From Heliophilum fasciatum (lineage in GTDB: Bacteria; Bacillota; Desulfitobacteriia; Heliobacteriales; Heliobacteriaceae): 64,000 bases of DNA. The first letter of the stretch is position 1, and every line of letters begins with the position of its first letter. A model generated the notes under the pieces. It did no database searches, was not told the DNA's origin, and saw nothing but the letters and a program-made list of their open reading frames with translations. Below are positions 1 through 11,576 of the stretch, piece after piece. A program made the position numbers and the translations under genes. The stretch covers positions 1 to 64,000 of the forward strand of contig NZ_SLXT01000012.1 in NCBI RefSeq assembly GCF_004341395.1, read 5' to 3'.

Positions 1-345
1 AAGTACACCGTAAACGGTATGGAAAAATCGATGGACGTCGCTCCGTATATCAAAAACAGCCGCACCTATATGCCGGTCCGCTATGTAGCCGAAGCCCTCG
101 GTGTGAGCAGCGACAACATCATCTGGGATGCCGATTCGCAAAGTGTGACCTTGATTAAAGGCTCCACGATTGCCCAAATGACCATCGGTTCGCCGCAGAT
201 GAAAGTCAACGGCACGACCATCTATATGGACGCTGCGCCGGAAATCACGTCGGATCGCACCATGCTGCCACTGCGCTTCATCGCCCAAGCCCTGGGCGCT
301 TCGGTACATTGGGATGATGCAACCCAAACGGCTACTTTGAAGTAA
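1..345 (+). CDS. Copper amine oxidase-like stalk-domain protein, C-terminal part
   Basis: The reading frame is open from base 1, so the gene begins upstream of the window and only its last 114 codons are seen. The visible part is one complete copper-amine-oxidase N-terminal-like domain (PF07833 type). It shows the paired signature RTYMPVRYVAEALGV and RTMLPLRFIAQALGA, each followed by a W-D strand (IIWDADSQSVTL, VHWDDATQTATL). In Clostridia these domains are extracellular stalk or wall-associated modules and are not enzymes. The gene at 517 ends in the same domain type, so the two may be paralogues. A strong terminator follows directly. The upstream domains cannot be judged. Confidence 0.85.
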   Translation, partial: KYTVNGMEKSMDVAPYIKNSRTYMPVRYVAEALGVSSDNIIWDADSQSVTLIKGSTIAQMTIGSPQMKVNGTTIYMDAAPEITSDRTMLPLRFIAQALGASVHWDDATQTATLK

Positions 346-385
346 CCGTAACTGAAGTAACTGAAACTAAAATATCCCCTTCTCC

Positions 386-421
386 AGAGGTTCCGGTTTA
401 ATGCCGGGGCCTCTTTTTTTT
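386..421 (+). terminator. Rho-independent terminator
   Basis: An 11-bp stem (386-396 with 404-414, two G-U pairs) encloses a 7-nt loop and runs into eight T residues. It ends the stalk-domain gene that stops at 345. Confidence 0.9.
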
Positions 422-516
422 AAGATCCGATCTTTTTCGCCATTCCTTCGATGGGGGGAACAAGCAGGATTTTTCGCCCATAGATAGAAAACAATAACCA
501 TTCAAAAGGAAAAAGA

Positions 517-1491
517 ATGGAGAATGAGATGATGAGAAAAGAAGTAACTCCCCCAATGACGTGGCGTACCGTGACCAAAGCCGGCGCAACGGTCCTCGCC
601 ATCGCCTGCGTAGCTGTGGGCTCGCTAGTCACACCTGCCACGGCCCAGGCTGATGTCTATACTGTCGGCACCGGCATCGCTGCATGCAACTTTGCTGCCG
701 GTGGTGTACAAGTGGAATTTCCCGACCGTACATACGACAAGCCCCTACGATTGGAGCTACGCACCCCTGAAGCCAGCCGGCTGAAACCGCTCGATACCTT
801 TTACGTTGTGCGAGCGACCGACGTCAGCTTGACAACACGTGGGACTACTCCCGTTACTTCTTTAGCCCAGCCCATGCGCATCGCCTATACGTTTAATACC
901 ATTGACCACAAACGCGCCAGCCGTATGAATACCGATTTGCCGATTACCCGTTTTCGAGTGGGCTATTGGAATGAAGCTCAAGGAACATGGCAGCAGTTGC
1001 CGTCAAAGATCTTCTGGAACGGCAATGAGGGCATCGTCGAAGCAGAATCTACGCTGGGAACTGGTCTTTATAGTTTGATCTGGACGTATGAAGCGGAGCC
1101 CCTTTTGAGCAACCTAGCCGATGATGAGATCCGCCTCATGGTCAATTATCAACAAGTGAAGTCGGCCGTGGCACCCTATTTGAAGGACGGACGGACGATG
1201 GTACCGCTGCGCATCATTGGGCAAGAACTGGGTGCTCAAGTGAGTTGGGATACTAAAGAATCGCGGATTGAATTGGTGAAAGGCAAAGACACATTAAAAT
1301 TATGGGTTGGCCAACCGAAGGTGCTAAAAAACGATGAGCCTTTAGCCACCAATGCATTGAGTGACACCGTTGTTCCGGAGATTACGCAAGGAAGCACGTT
1401 TGTTCCTTTGCGCCTTGTGGCTGATGCCTTGGGTGCTACTGTCAACTGGGAAGGCAAGACGCGTACGGTCTATATCGGAACAAAGCAATAA
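517..1491 (+). CDS. Secreted protein with C-terminal copper amine oxidase-like stalk domain
   Basis: 324 residues. The N-terminus is basic, followed by a hydrophobic stretch (ATVLAIACVAVGSLV) and an Ala-rich cleavage site (ATAQA), which reads as a Sec signal peptide. Residues about 45-200 are a beta-rich region I do not recognise. Residues about 205-324 form a PF07833-type domain with RTMVPLRIIGQELGA and STFVPLRLVADALGA. The ATG at 517 has AAAAGGA just upstream. ATG 529 is an alternative, with GGAG six bases ahead. It is probably exported and wall-bound. It sits 30 bp ahead of a lipoprotein gene in the same direction, so the two are likely co-transcribed. Confidence 0.85.
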   Translation: MENEMMRKEVTPPMTWRTVTKAGATVLAIACVAVGSLVTPATAQADVYTVGTGIAACNFAAGGVQVEFPDRTYDKPLRLELRTPEASRLKPLDTFYVVRATDVSLTTRGTTPVTSLAQPMRIAYTFNTIDHKRASRMNTDLPITRFRVGYWNEAQGTWQQLPSKIFWNGNEGIVEAESTLGTGLYSLIWTYEAEPLLSNLADDEIRLMVNYQQVKSAVAPYLKDGRTMVPLRIIGQELGAQVSWDTKESRIELVKGKDTLKLWVGQPKVLKNDEPLATNALSDTVVPEITQGSTFVPLRLVADALGATVNWEGKTRTVYIGTKQ

Positions 1492-1521
1492 AGCATAAAG
1501 CAGGAGAAAGGATCGGCAGCA

Positions 1522-2082
1522 TTGAATAGATATTATAAGACAACAACCATGATCGCAGTAAGTATCATGCTCATCAGTAGCCTTGTCGGTTGCAGTTCGG
1601 CAAAACAGCAACCGGCGCAAGATCCGTCAATGAAAGAAATCGGCTCGGTAACCATCCCGAGGACGGAGCAAGAACAATTAAGCGAGAATAATCCAAACGT
1701 AGGTGGCGCTGTTCCCGGTAACGCAATTCTCAACGTCCAGGAAATTCGTGAACGACAGCAGATGTACCCAGTGGGCCCTTACGAGGTGACGCTTAGCAGT
1801 TACGATGCAAATACCATGACGACCAATCTCGAACTGCGCAACAATACCGATAAGGCCTTGTCCAAGGTTGTTTTGCGTGTCCGTAGTACAGCTGGGCAAC
1901 CGGTATTCAAGACCAAAGAAACAACCGTGGCGATCAGTAGCAACGGTCAAGAAGCGCAGCTCGGCTCCCTTGCCTCCAAGCGTGGGCGCATTCTGCAAGT
2001 TGTCGGTGTCCCCAAAGAATCACTTTTGCTGACTGCGTCCGAAGGTCAAAGCCCCCAACTGCAGATTTTCCCTCAGCCCTAA
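1522..2082 (+). CDS. Putative lipoprotein of unknown function
   Basis: 186 residues from a TTG start preceded by an AGGAGAAAGGA-type site. The N-terminus has a short basic segment, a hydrophobic core (MIAVSIMLISSL) and the lipobox LVGC, which predicts a lipid-anchored Cys at residue 24. The mature part has a low-complexity linker and then a region about residues 85-180 rich in beta strands (YEVTLSSYDANTMTTNLEL). That segment resembles small Ig-like domains that compare protein moieties outside the cell, though no family is recognised. It lies between a stalk-domain protein and a membrane-anchored coiled-coil protein, so an envelope role is likely. Confidence 0.75.
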   Translation: MNRYYKTTTMIAVSIMLISSLVGCSSAKQQPAQDPSMKEIGSVTIPRTEQEQLSENNPNVGGAVPGNAILNVQEIRERQQMYPVGPYEVTLSSYDANTMTTNLELRNNTDKALSKVVLRVRSTAGQPVFKTKETTVAISSNGQEAQLGSLASKRGRILQVVGVPKESLLLTASEGQSPQLQIFPQP

Positions 2083-2110
2083 CCAAAGTTAACCAAAGAC
2101 GATTCACCCC

Positions 2111-2150
2111 AAGGCTCTCTCTGCGCACTCATCGCGAGCAGAGCCTTTTT
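2111..2150 (+). terminator. Rho-independent terminator
   Basis: The arms AAGGCTCT (2111-2118) and AGAGCCTT (2140-2147) pair perfectly. The second arm ends in a run of five T residues. It sits between the lipoprotein gene and the gene at 2178. Confidence 0.7.
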
Positions 2151-2177
2151 GCCATTACAAACCGGGAGGAAACGATT

Positions 2178-2942
2178 GTGCGGTCTAAATGGAAAAAGGC
2201 GCTCATCGTAACCGGCAGCAGTTTGCTGGTGGTTGCCGGCACGACGGTCACAATTATCTGGACACAATTTACCGAGATGGAGCGCCAATTTCTTTTCTCC
2301 GGCGATCCACAACGAGTAATTGTGGATCAATTGATCCAGGAAGCGATGAATGATCGAGACTTGCAGTTGGCGCCGGAACTCAAAGAGCGACTGGCCCAGG
2401 GGCAAACCGAGGGAGGGAGAGGAAGCGCACTTCCCAAATTAACCGAACCCCTGCCGCGTAGGACCGTAACTGGCATGGTGGGCACCATCAACAATACCGG
2501 CGGCAGCTTGACTACTTATCTGGGGAGTGATGACCGAAGCAGTCAAAGCCAAGGTGGTAACAGTGCCGCTGATGGAGCCATTGTGCAGGACCCCCAAGAG
2601 CAAATCCGCCAAAAATACAATGCCCAATTGCTCAGCTTACAGCAAGAAGGTGAACAAAATATCGATCAGATGCTGGGTAACGCCAAAAGTGAGTACGTCG
2701 CGGCCCGGTCACGGGGCTCGAAGATCGAAGCATTACAGATTGTTCGTCGGACCTACCAAGATGCCAAGCAAATGCAAAGCAGCTACCAACAGCGGTTTGA
2801 AGGGATCATTACGAATTTAGAAAAGGAACTTCAAGCCCAAGGATTATCGACGGAGATGGTACAAGACGCCCGCATCTATTATCAACAGCGTGTCCAAGAA
2901 CAACAAGTTGCCGTATACAACAAATACATAAAGAAGCGCTAA
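2178..2942 (+). CDS. Membrane-anchored coiled-coil protein of unknown function
   Basis: 254 residues from a GTG with a good site (GGGAGGA, seven bases upstream). Residues about 7-28 are one hydrophobic helix (ALIVTGSSLLVVAGTTVTII), probably an uncleaved anchor. Residues about 30-140 are a Gly/Ser/Thr-rich linker. Residues about 140-254 are strongly charged and Gln-rich with heptad character (QLLSLQQEGEQNIDQMLGNA, LEKELQAQGLSTEMVQDARI), suggesting an extracytoplasmic coiled coil. No family is recognised. It follows two envelope proteins and precedes the S-layer gene, which supports a structural or assembly role outside the membrane. Confidence 0.7.
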   Translation: MRSKWKKALIVTGSSLLVVAGTTVTIIWTQFTEMERQFLFSGDPQRVIVDQLIQEAMNDRDLQLAPELKERLAQGQTEGGRGSALPKLTEPLPRRTVTGMVGTINNTGGSLTTYLGSDDRSSQSQGGNSAADGAIVQDPQEQIRQKYNAQLLSLQQEGEQNIDQMLGNAKSEYVAARSRGSKIEALQIVRRTYQDAKQMQSSYQQRFEGIITNLEKELQAQGLSTEMVQDARIYYQQRVQEQQVAVYNKYIKKR

Positions 2943-2995
2943 TCCCAAATTAAAGAAGCGTTACTAGCTCAGAGGTCCTGTTGGTCAGAGAACGC

Positions 2996-3025
2996 TTGCT
3001 GATCAAGGCATAATCGTTATATAAT
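2996..3025 (+). promoter_or_regulatory. Sigma-70-type promoter of the S-layer gene
   Basis: TTGCTG (2996-3001) and a perfect TATAAT (3020-3025) are separated by 18 bp. Transcription would start near 3032 and give a leader of about 300 nt. Confidence 0.6.
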
Positions 3026-3050
3026 TGTACGTGAATATCTTTATTTTTCT

Positions 3051-3094
3051 TTCTGTAAGGTTTTTAATGGTATATCATAAATAACCTTACAGAA
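3051..3094 (+). repeat. Inverted repeat at the 5' end of the S-layer mRNA leader
   Basis: TTCTGTAAGGTT (3051-3062) and AACCTTACAGAA (3083-3094) are perfect 12-bp complements around a 20-nt A+T-rich loop. There is no T-tract, so it does not look like a terminator. It would form a hairpin about 20 nt from the predicted transcript end. Roles as a mRNA-stabilising 5' hairpin or an operator are both possible. Confidence 0.6.
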
Positions 3095-3336
3095 GCGTGT
3101 TTTCACGAAGGAACCGACGCCACTAATGAACCGACACCACAAACAATGATCCGTAGATGGAATTGACGAACAAATCTACCGATGAATGGCTTAATCGTGA
3201 ACGGAGGTGGCGGAACTTCAGCGAAAACGTCCCGTTGTCCTTGTTAAGGTAAAGGTAAATCTCAAAAGTAGACTCAGCTTCCTAATTAAGAGCTTCAAGC
3301 TAAATATCAATCAGAAAGGTGGCTTTCACAATTACG

Positions 3337-6048
<2,712 letters not shown>

Positions 6049-6096
6049 CCCTAAAGAAACGGTTTTGCTTCAAAAGTTGTAGTATTTCAGACTGCG

Positions 6097-6142
6097 AAGG
6101 ACCTCTTCAGACTGCATCAAGCGTCTGAAGAGGTCCTTTTTT
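6097..6142 (+). terminator. Strong Rho-independent terminator of the S-layer gene
   Basis: A perfect 16-bp stem (6097-6112 with 6123-6138) with a 10-nt loop is followed by TTTTTT. Confidence 0.95.
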
Positions 6143-6312
6143 GATGACTACGTATGAGTAAAAAAGCCGACATGACTCCTCATCGATAAACAACGTCAAG
6201 AATGTGATTGAATGATAATTCGCTTTCCGATGGAAGCCGATTAACAGAACACGTAAACTCGTCTAAATTAGTAGTAAGTGACACTCGATAAAAGGATTCT
6301 TGTTACAATCGA

Positions 6313-6341
6313 TTGCATTTTTCCATCATAATTGCTATATT
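6313..6341 (+). promoter_or_regulatory. Promoter of the polysaccharide locus
   Basis: TTGCAT (6313-6318) and TATATT (6336-6341) are exactly 17 bp apart. The start near 6348 leaves a short leader with AGAAGG before ATG 6372. The 170 bp before it show nothing else recognisable. Confidence 0.6.
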
Positions 6342-6371
6342 AAAACAAAGTTGAAAAGAAGGTGTTAGCAA

Positions 6372-8963
6372 ATGGAAAAGGCGGGAAATGGGAACCGCAT
6401 TGTCTTACTTCTCCTCAGTGTGTTCCTATTAGGACTGGTCTTGGTAGCCCCGTTTTTTCGGGGCCTTTTTTATGAATCCGAAATGGGTATTCATCATTAT
6501 GCGGTGGCCGTTTTGACGATCGCCTTTGGTACAATGTACTGGACGAGAAAAGATTGGCCCTCGCAGCCACATAATATCATTCAGTCACCTTATTTTATAT
6601 CGATAGGAATTTTGGCAGTGCTTTATGGCGAAGCCGTTTTTTTTGCCGTAAACCCAAGGGAAGCACTGTTTACTTGGTTACGTCAGCTCGATGTTTTAAG
6701 CGTTTTTGTGATGATGTACATAGTAACATGGGCCTGGCGGGAGCGAATCGTTCGTTGGATAACCAAGACGTATGTTGAGATCGTCATGATTGGCATGGTA
6801 ATCACAGGTGTTACCATGGCCGTCGTGGGGATATTGCTGGCACAAGGGTTTTTGACGTTACCTGGTGGTATGCTGGCCGATCGGATCAGTTCGACGCTCC
6901 AGTATCCTAATACGTTAGGCGCTTATTTAACGGTTACGCTGTGGCTGGCGATTCATCTGGCTGCTCACGAACGGCGCTTAACTTGGGCGGCTACCTATAC
7001 GAGCGCGGCTTTTATTCTGATGAGCACGATCCTCGGTAGCCAGAGCCGGGGGCTGTTAGTGGTACTCCCGGTATTACTGGTTCTCTTCTTGCTTGGACAA
7101 CGGGAACGGTTACAAGCGGCAAGTATTTTCGGACTTGTATTTTTGATGGCAGCTGGGTTATATGCGCAGACCGTAGGGGCACAAGCGCAGGCGACTCCAT
7201 CCAATATGCGCGCTTTGTTCATCACCATTGGCGGTATCATCGCCTCTGGGGCGATTTGGGGGGGCATACGCTATCTCGCTCGCCAGCGCCATCGTTTGCG
7301 CGGTATTTCAAAAAATTGGATCATTGCCGCAACGCTAGGTGTAGTTATGCTTGGTGTTGGCGGATGGTGGGGCTGGAACAATGGAACTGCGGAGAACGCT
7401 GTCACTGCCCCGGCAAGTATCACGACCACTACCCCGGCAAGTATCACGACCACTACCCCAGCAAGTATCACGGCCAGCAACTCAGCAGATATGGCGACAA
7501 CCACGCCAGCAGATATTGCGTCCCCCACCTCATCGGAAGCCTTGGCGGAAGAAACGGTAGCCAGCAGCACAACCGGAGGCGCTTTTGCGCGATTGGCTTC
7601 TATGAGTGCAGGGGACCAAAACATTCGGGAACGATTTGTATTTTATCGTGATGCAGCAACGATGGCTATGGAGCGCCCCTTGCTGGGATGGGGCGGCGGG
7701 GGATGGAAAAGCGCCTATCGAGCCTATCAATCCTATCTATATAATACGACGGAGACGCACAACCACTTTGCGCAAGTGTGGGTAGAAACAGGAACGCTGG
7801 GGCTGCTTGCTTTTGTCTTTCCTTTTGTGGCGATTGGCGTTGGCTTTGTTGGCTTATGGAAAAAAAGAGTGCTGTTGCCTGAAGCGGCCCAGGCATGGAC
7901 AATTGGTGTAGCAGCGCTTGGCCTGGGAATCCATTCGTTTATGGATTTTAACCTTTCCTTAACGAGTGTTTTGTTGCTGTTATGGACGTTACTTGCCCTA
8001 TTAGGGGCTTTGGAAAATCGTTTAGGTGTGGGCGTGGGCGCACTGTGGTCAGGCGCTACCAAAAAACTTGATCCATTGGCACCACCGCCGATGCTTCGGC
8101 CTGTGCTTATCTCCTTGATGGTTTTGGCTATACCGTTGGCCGGGTTTACGTTCACACTACGGTATGGAGATGCAAAATTAGCCGAATACAATGAAGCTAT
8201 GCAACAAGGTGACGGTGAGCGGGCCATGGCAGCATTGGAAGCGGCGGCTAAAGTGGATACGTGGCGTGCGGAGTTCTCGGCAAAGCAGATCAAGATGTAC
8301 ATCGGTAGCATCGCCAACAACCCCGATCCCCGTGCGCAACAGTATATTGTAGCGGAGATGCTTAAATTAGCCAATAAGGCTATAGATTTGGACTCATATA
8401 ATGGCGAGCATTATTTTCAATTGGCGCAAGTCTATACCATCACCGGGCAATACGATCAAGCCTTTGCGGCTGCTGAAAAAGCATTGAAATTACGCCCTTG
8501 GGTCGTCACGACCTATGAACAACTGGCGGAATCTTATATTAATGTAGAATTAAAAAAACGTCTGCAAGCAGGAGCAAGCGAGTCGGAGCAACCTGTACAT
8601 ACCGTAGAAAAGATGTCCCGTGTGCTGGAAATCGTGCACGAGGTGGAAGGGAAGAAGGCCACTCTTCCTGAAAACCTAAAAACCTTGTGGCGGCATAGTC
8701 CGGATATGGTGGTAACGCCGCGATTAGCTTTAACTGCAGGTCAAGCCGCGTTATTTCAAGGTGACTTAGCACAGGCAAAACGATATATGGAAACGGCGTT
8801 GAACGGTGCCGACAGTCAATTGCAGCCTTTGGTTAAAGCATGGTTGGGAATGGTTTTGGTCAAACAGGGGAATGCAACTGGAAACCAACTGCTTCAAGAA
8901 GCAAAGCAGGGTGGGTCGATCGTCGAGCAGGAGCTACAACGGATCGAGAAACTAAAACTGTGA
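6372..8963 (+). CDS. O-antigen ligase / polymerase-like membrane protein with C-terminal TPR domain
   Basis: 863 residues. Residues about 10-580 hold many hydrophobic helices typical of the Wzy/WaaL (PF04932) superfamily, with the family's SRGLLVVLP segment near 225 and the loop RPLLGWGGGGW...ETHNHFAQVWVETG near 434-470. Residues about 595-863 are soluble and helical with TPR-like repeats (YNGEHYFQLAQVYTITGQYD). The family joins or polymerises lipid-linked glycans outside the membrane. The loop at about 345-388 is a tandem Thr/Ala/Ser expansion. It opens the polysaccharide locus behind its own promoter. Whether it acts as a ligase, a polymerase or a protein O-oligosaccharyltransferase cannot be told. 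Confidence 0.85.
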   Translation: MEKAGNGNRIVLLLLSVFLLGLVLVAPFFRGLFYESEMGIHHYAVAVLTIAFGTMYWTRKDWPSQPHNIIQSPYFISIGILAVLYGEAVFFAVNPREALFTWLRQLDVLSVFVMMYIVTWAWRERIVRWITKTYVEIVMIGMVITGVTMAVVGILLAQGFLTLPGGMLADRISSTLQYPNTLGAYLTVTLWLAIHLAAHERRLTWAATYTSAAFILMSTILGSQSRGLLVVLPVLLVLFLLGQRERLQAASIFGLVFLMAAGLYAQTVGAQAQATPSNMRALFITIGGIIASGAIWGGIRYLARQRHRLRGISKNWIIAATLGVVMLGVGGWWGWNNGTAENAVTAPASITTTTPASITTTTPASITASNSADMATTTPADIASPTSSEALAEETVASSTTGGAFARLASMSAGDQNIRERFVFYRDAATMAMERPLLGWGGGGWKSAYRAYQSYLYNTTETHNHFAQVWVETGTLGLLAFVFPFVAIGVGFVGLWKKRVLLPEAAQAWTIGVAALGLGIHSFMDFNLSLTSVLLLLWTLLALLGALENRLGVGVGALWSGATKKLDPLAPPPMLRPVLISLMVLAIPLAGFTFTLRYGDAKLAEYNEAMQQGDGERAMAALEAAAKVDTWRAEFSAKQIKMYIGSIANNPDPRAQQYIVAEMLKLANKAIDLDSYNGEHYFQLAQVYTITGQYDQAFAAAEKALKLRPWVVTTYEQLAESYINVELKKRLQAGASESEQPVHTVEKMSRVLEIVHEVEGKKATLPENLKTLWRHSPDMVVTPRLALTAGQAALFQGDLAQAKRYMETALNGADSQLQPLVKAWLGMVLVKQGNATGNQLLQEAKQGGSIVEQELQRIEKLKL
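7410..7529 (+). repeat. 24-bp in-frame tandem repeat inside the ligase-like gene
   Basis: The first two 24-bp units (7410-7433, 7434-7457) are identical; the next three (to 7529) diverge progressively. They encode an 8-residue PASITTTT-type unit in a predicted extracytoplasmic loop. Confidence 0.9.
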
Positions 8964-9003
8964 GTTTTAAATGCTTGCTAGAGGATGAATGGGTGGGAGT
9001 TAC

Positions 9004-10251
9004 ATGTGGTCAATACTTCAACCAAGAAAAAGTGCATTCTTATTGATCGTTGCTGACCTCGTAGCTGCCAGTTTGTTCTTATGGCTCGGTACGCAACTTT
9101 TATTTCCTGAGCGTTGGATTCCGGAGAACTTTGAATCGATGCTTGGGACTTTACCTTGGATTTATATTGCCGTCGTCTGTGCGGCGTTGTTAATGGACCT
9201 TTACCATATGGAAGGGTCCTTTTCCCGTTACAATGTATTTATCTCGGCGATGATAGCCTCGGGATTGACCGTGATCGTAACCGGGGGGGCCAGTTTTTTT
9301 CTTCGGTACTTTGCTTTTCCGCGCAGTGTTTTGTTGTTCTTAGGGGCTACTTTGGCCGTTTATTTTTATCTATCGAGGTATGTTGTCGGGGAGTGGCATC
9401 GCCGCAGTGTGCACTCGATTAAGATCATCACCCAGAAGGACGTAGAGCAAGGACTGCTGCGCGTAACAGAGCGTGAACCGGTGGACATGATTGTGATTCA
9501 GGATTTTACGGATTTAAACTTACGCAAACTGGCGATTGTGGAAGCGGTAAAAGAAGCGGCTACCTTGCGGGTGGAGATCACACCGACCGATATTCTTTTG
9601 CATGGGGGCCAGTTGATTTCCCGAGATGGACGGATTTATATCGAGATTACACCCCGGACGGGGCAACTGCAGTTTATCGATGTAGCGAAGCGCGGATTTG
9701 ATCTGTTGTTGGCTACGCTGGCCCTATTGCTTGCGCTTCCGCTCATGGCGATCATCGCATGCCTGATCGGCTGGGAATCGGGGCGACCGGTTATGTACAT
9801 ACAAGAACGTGTAACGCTGCAAGGCAAGCCCTTTCGGATTTATAAGTTTCGGACGATGATTCAAGATGCAGAGAAACAAACAGGGCCGACGTTGAGTAGT
9901 TTCGGAGATCCACGGGTAACTCGGATTGGCGCCTTTCTGCGGCGCTGGCGATTGGATGAGTTACCCCAGCTTTTCAATGTGCTTAAAGGAGAGATGAGCC
10001 TCGTTGGGCCCCGACCGGAACGACCGGTCTTTGTGCGAGAGTTTGAAGAGGAGATTCCTGAGTATCACCTTCGGCATTTAATCCCACCGGGGATTACGGG
10101 GATGGCGCAGATCTATGGCCGCTATTCGTCTTCTGTGGAGGAGAAGTTGATCTATGACTTGTATTATTCCAAAAGGCGGGGGCCGCTCAGTGATCTGATC
10201 TTGTTGATCAAAACCATTAAAGTGGTCATGCAAAGGGAGAAGGCGGGATGA
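9004..10251 (+). CDS. Undecaprenyl-phosphate sugar phosphotransferase (initiating glycosyltransferase)
   Basis: About 415 residues. N-terminal membrane helices ([17 protein letters not shown] and following) precede a cytoplasmic region, a further helix ([20 protein letters not shown]) and the bacterial sugar transferase domain (PF02397) at about residues 215-415. Diagnostic motifs are [35 protein letters not shown] and [11 protein letters not shown]. The family moves a sugar phosphate from a nucleotide sugar to undecaprenyl phosphate, the first committed step in lipid-linked glycan synthesis. ATG 9004 has GGGTGGGAG just upstream; ATG 8989 in frame is possible. The stop overlaps the next start by ATGA, so translation is coupled. 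Confidence 0.92.
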   Translation: MWSILQPRKSAFLLIVADLVAASLFLWLGTQLLFPERWIPENFESMLGTLPWIYIAVVCAALLMDLYHMEGSFSRYNVFISAMIASGLTVIVTGGASFFLRYFAFPRSVLLFLGATLAVYFYLSRYVVGEWHRRSVHSIKIITQKDVEQGLLRVTEREPVDMIVIQDFTDLNLRKLAIVEAVKEAATLRVEITPTDILLHGGQLISRDGRIYIEITPRTGQLQFIDVAKRGFDLLLATLALLLALPLMAIIACLIGWESGRPVMYIQERVTLQGKPFRIYKFRTMIQDAEKQTGPTLSSFGDPRVTRIGAFLRRWRLDELPQLFNVLKGEMSLVGPRPERPVFVREFEEEIPEYHLRHLIPPGITGMAQIYGRYSSSVEEKLIYDLYYSKRRGPLSDLILLIKTIKVVMQREKAG

Positions 10252-11576
10252 CAAAAGCGAACTTTGACTTAAAATCCTGTAAGCATGAACTTTTAAATCA
10301 AGGGGGTATTTCAGCAACCAGTACCCTCAAAGTGATACAAGTGATCACGCTCTCGGAAACCGGTGGAGCACAACGGGTTGTATTCGAGCTCTTGAAAGGA
10401 TTGGAACATTTATCTCAGTCTGCGGAAGCACCGGTAAGATATGATTTATCCTTGGCCTGCTTCCCGGGAGGACGACTGATTGAGCACCTACAAACCGAAT
10501 CTCCTGGAGTTCGGATCTATCCATTGAATAATATGAGACGAAATATTGACTTCCGATATGATTTAAAAACCTTTTGGGAGTTGTATCAACTCTTTCGCCG
10601 TGAGTCTCCGGATATCGTTCATTGCCACAGTTCGAAAGCGGGTTTGCTTGGTCGTTTGGCTGCCAAATTAGCGGGAGTTTCATGTATTCTTTTCACTGTA
10701 CATGGATGGAGCTTTTATGGTACTGCTGGCTGGAAACGCCGGATCTTTGTTGAATTAGAAAAAATCATGGCGTTAATTACGGATAAGATAGTCTGTGTCT
10801 CCCATAAAGATTATCAGGAAGGCTTTAAAGCGGGTGTTTTTATTGACCCTCAAAAGGAAAAAAAAGAACACTCTCAGTCAAGAATCAGCGTGATCCACAA
10901 TGGTATACCAGGGGAAGTAAATCGGGAGCCAAGAGAGAATAAAGAACGGGAATGGTCCGCTTTGTTCCGGGTCATTACAGTAGGAAGACTGGCGGAGCAA
11001 AAAGATCCATGGTTGTTTTTGGATGCCGTCGAAATGTGGAAGGAAAGAACGAAAGAGATCCCGGTCGAGTTTACCTGGGTTGGTGACGGACCGCTCGCCG
11101 TGACCATTCAGGAAGAGATCGAGAGGAGGGATCTTGGTAATATGGTGGCTTTACTGGGTGATCGGGAAGACGTGGATTATCTGCTTTCACAGGCCGATGT
11201 CTTTTTACTTACCTCGAAATGGGAAGGCTTACCGATTGTTATCCTAGAAGCGATGCGCGCAGCGGTTCCCGTGGTTACCGTAGACGTTGGCGGTGTGAAA
11301 GAACAGATTATTGACGGGGACACAGGCATTATCGTGCCCAATAGAAACCCTGAAGATATAGTAACTTCATTAGAACGAATGGCCCAAGATGAGATGTGGA
11401 GACGGAAGTTGGGTAACAACGCACGCAGGAGATTTCTTGCCAATTTCACTGTTGAGAAAATGATCAAGACCTATGAGAGATGCTATATATCAGGTATGTT
11501 GGTGCGTAATAGCAAGGCAATGATTGCTGAGCGCTATCCGATGTCATCCTCGGGCAATGAGGAATCATTGCGATGA
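10248..11576 (+). CDS. Glycosyltransferase family 4 protein
   Basis: 442 residues with the two-Rossmann GT-B layout. The N-terminal half has SETGGAQRVVFELLKGL and the HCHSSKAGLLGRLAAKLAG segment. The C-terminal half has VITVGRLAEQKDPWLFLDAV and the nucleotide-sugar site TSKWEGLPIVILEAMRA, with the E-x7-E pair of the GT4 family. It should transfer a sugar from a nucleotide donor to the growing lipid-linked glycan at the cytoplasmic face. It overlaps the neighbours on both sides by ATGA, so three genes are translationally coupled. Donor and linkage are not predictable. Confidence 0.92.
   Translation: MTKANFDLKSCKHELLNQGGISATSTLKVIQVITLSETGGAQRVVFELLKGLEHLSQSAEAPVRYDLSLACFPGGRLIEHLQTESPGVRIYPLNNMRRNIDFRYDLKTFWELYQLFRRESPDIVHCHSSKAGLLGRLAAKLAGVSCILFTVHGWSFYGTAGWKRRIFVELEKIMALITDKIVCVSHKDYQEGFKAGVFIDPQKEKKEHSQSRISVIHNGIPGEVNREPRENKEREWSALFRVITVGRLAEQKDPWLFLDAVEMWKERTKEIPVEFTWVGDGPLAVTIQEEIERRDLGNMVALLGDREDVDYLLSQADVFLLTSKWEGLPIVILEAMRAAVPVVTVDVGGVKEQIIDGDTGIIVPNRNPEDIVTSLERMAQDEMWRRKLGNNARRRFLANFTVEKMIKTYERCYISGMLVRNSKAMIAERYPMSSSGNEESLR

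Larger units (their letters stand above)
2943..3336. other. Intergenic region: S-layer gene promoter and long 5' leader
   Basis: About 390 bp with no credible gene. It holds a sigma-70-type promoter (2996-3025), a 12-bp inverted repeat (3051-3094) and roughly 300 nt of untranslated leader before the S-layer start. The leader also carries a short direct repeat of the form GAACCGAC(G/A)CCAC near 3110-3140. Confidence 0.6.

Noticed and set aside
3032-3336. c-di-GMP or other riboswitch in the S-layer leader
   Set aside because: No known conserved core was recognised; only a simple hairpin is evident.
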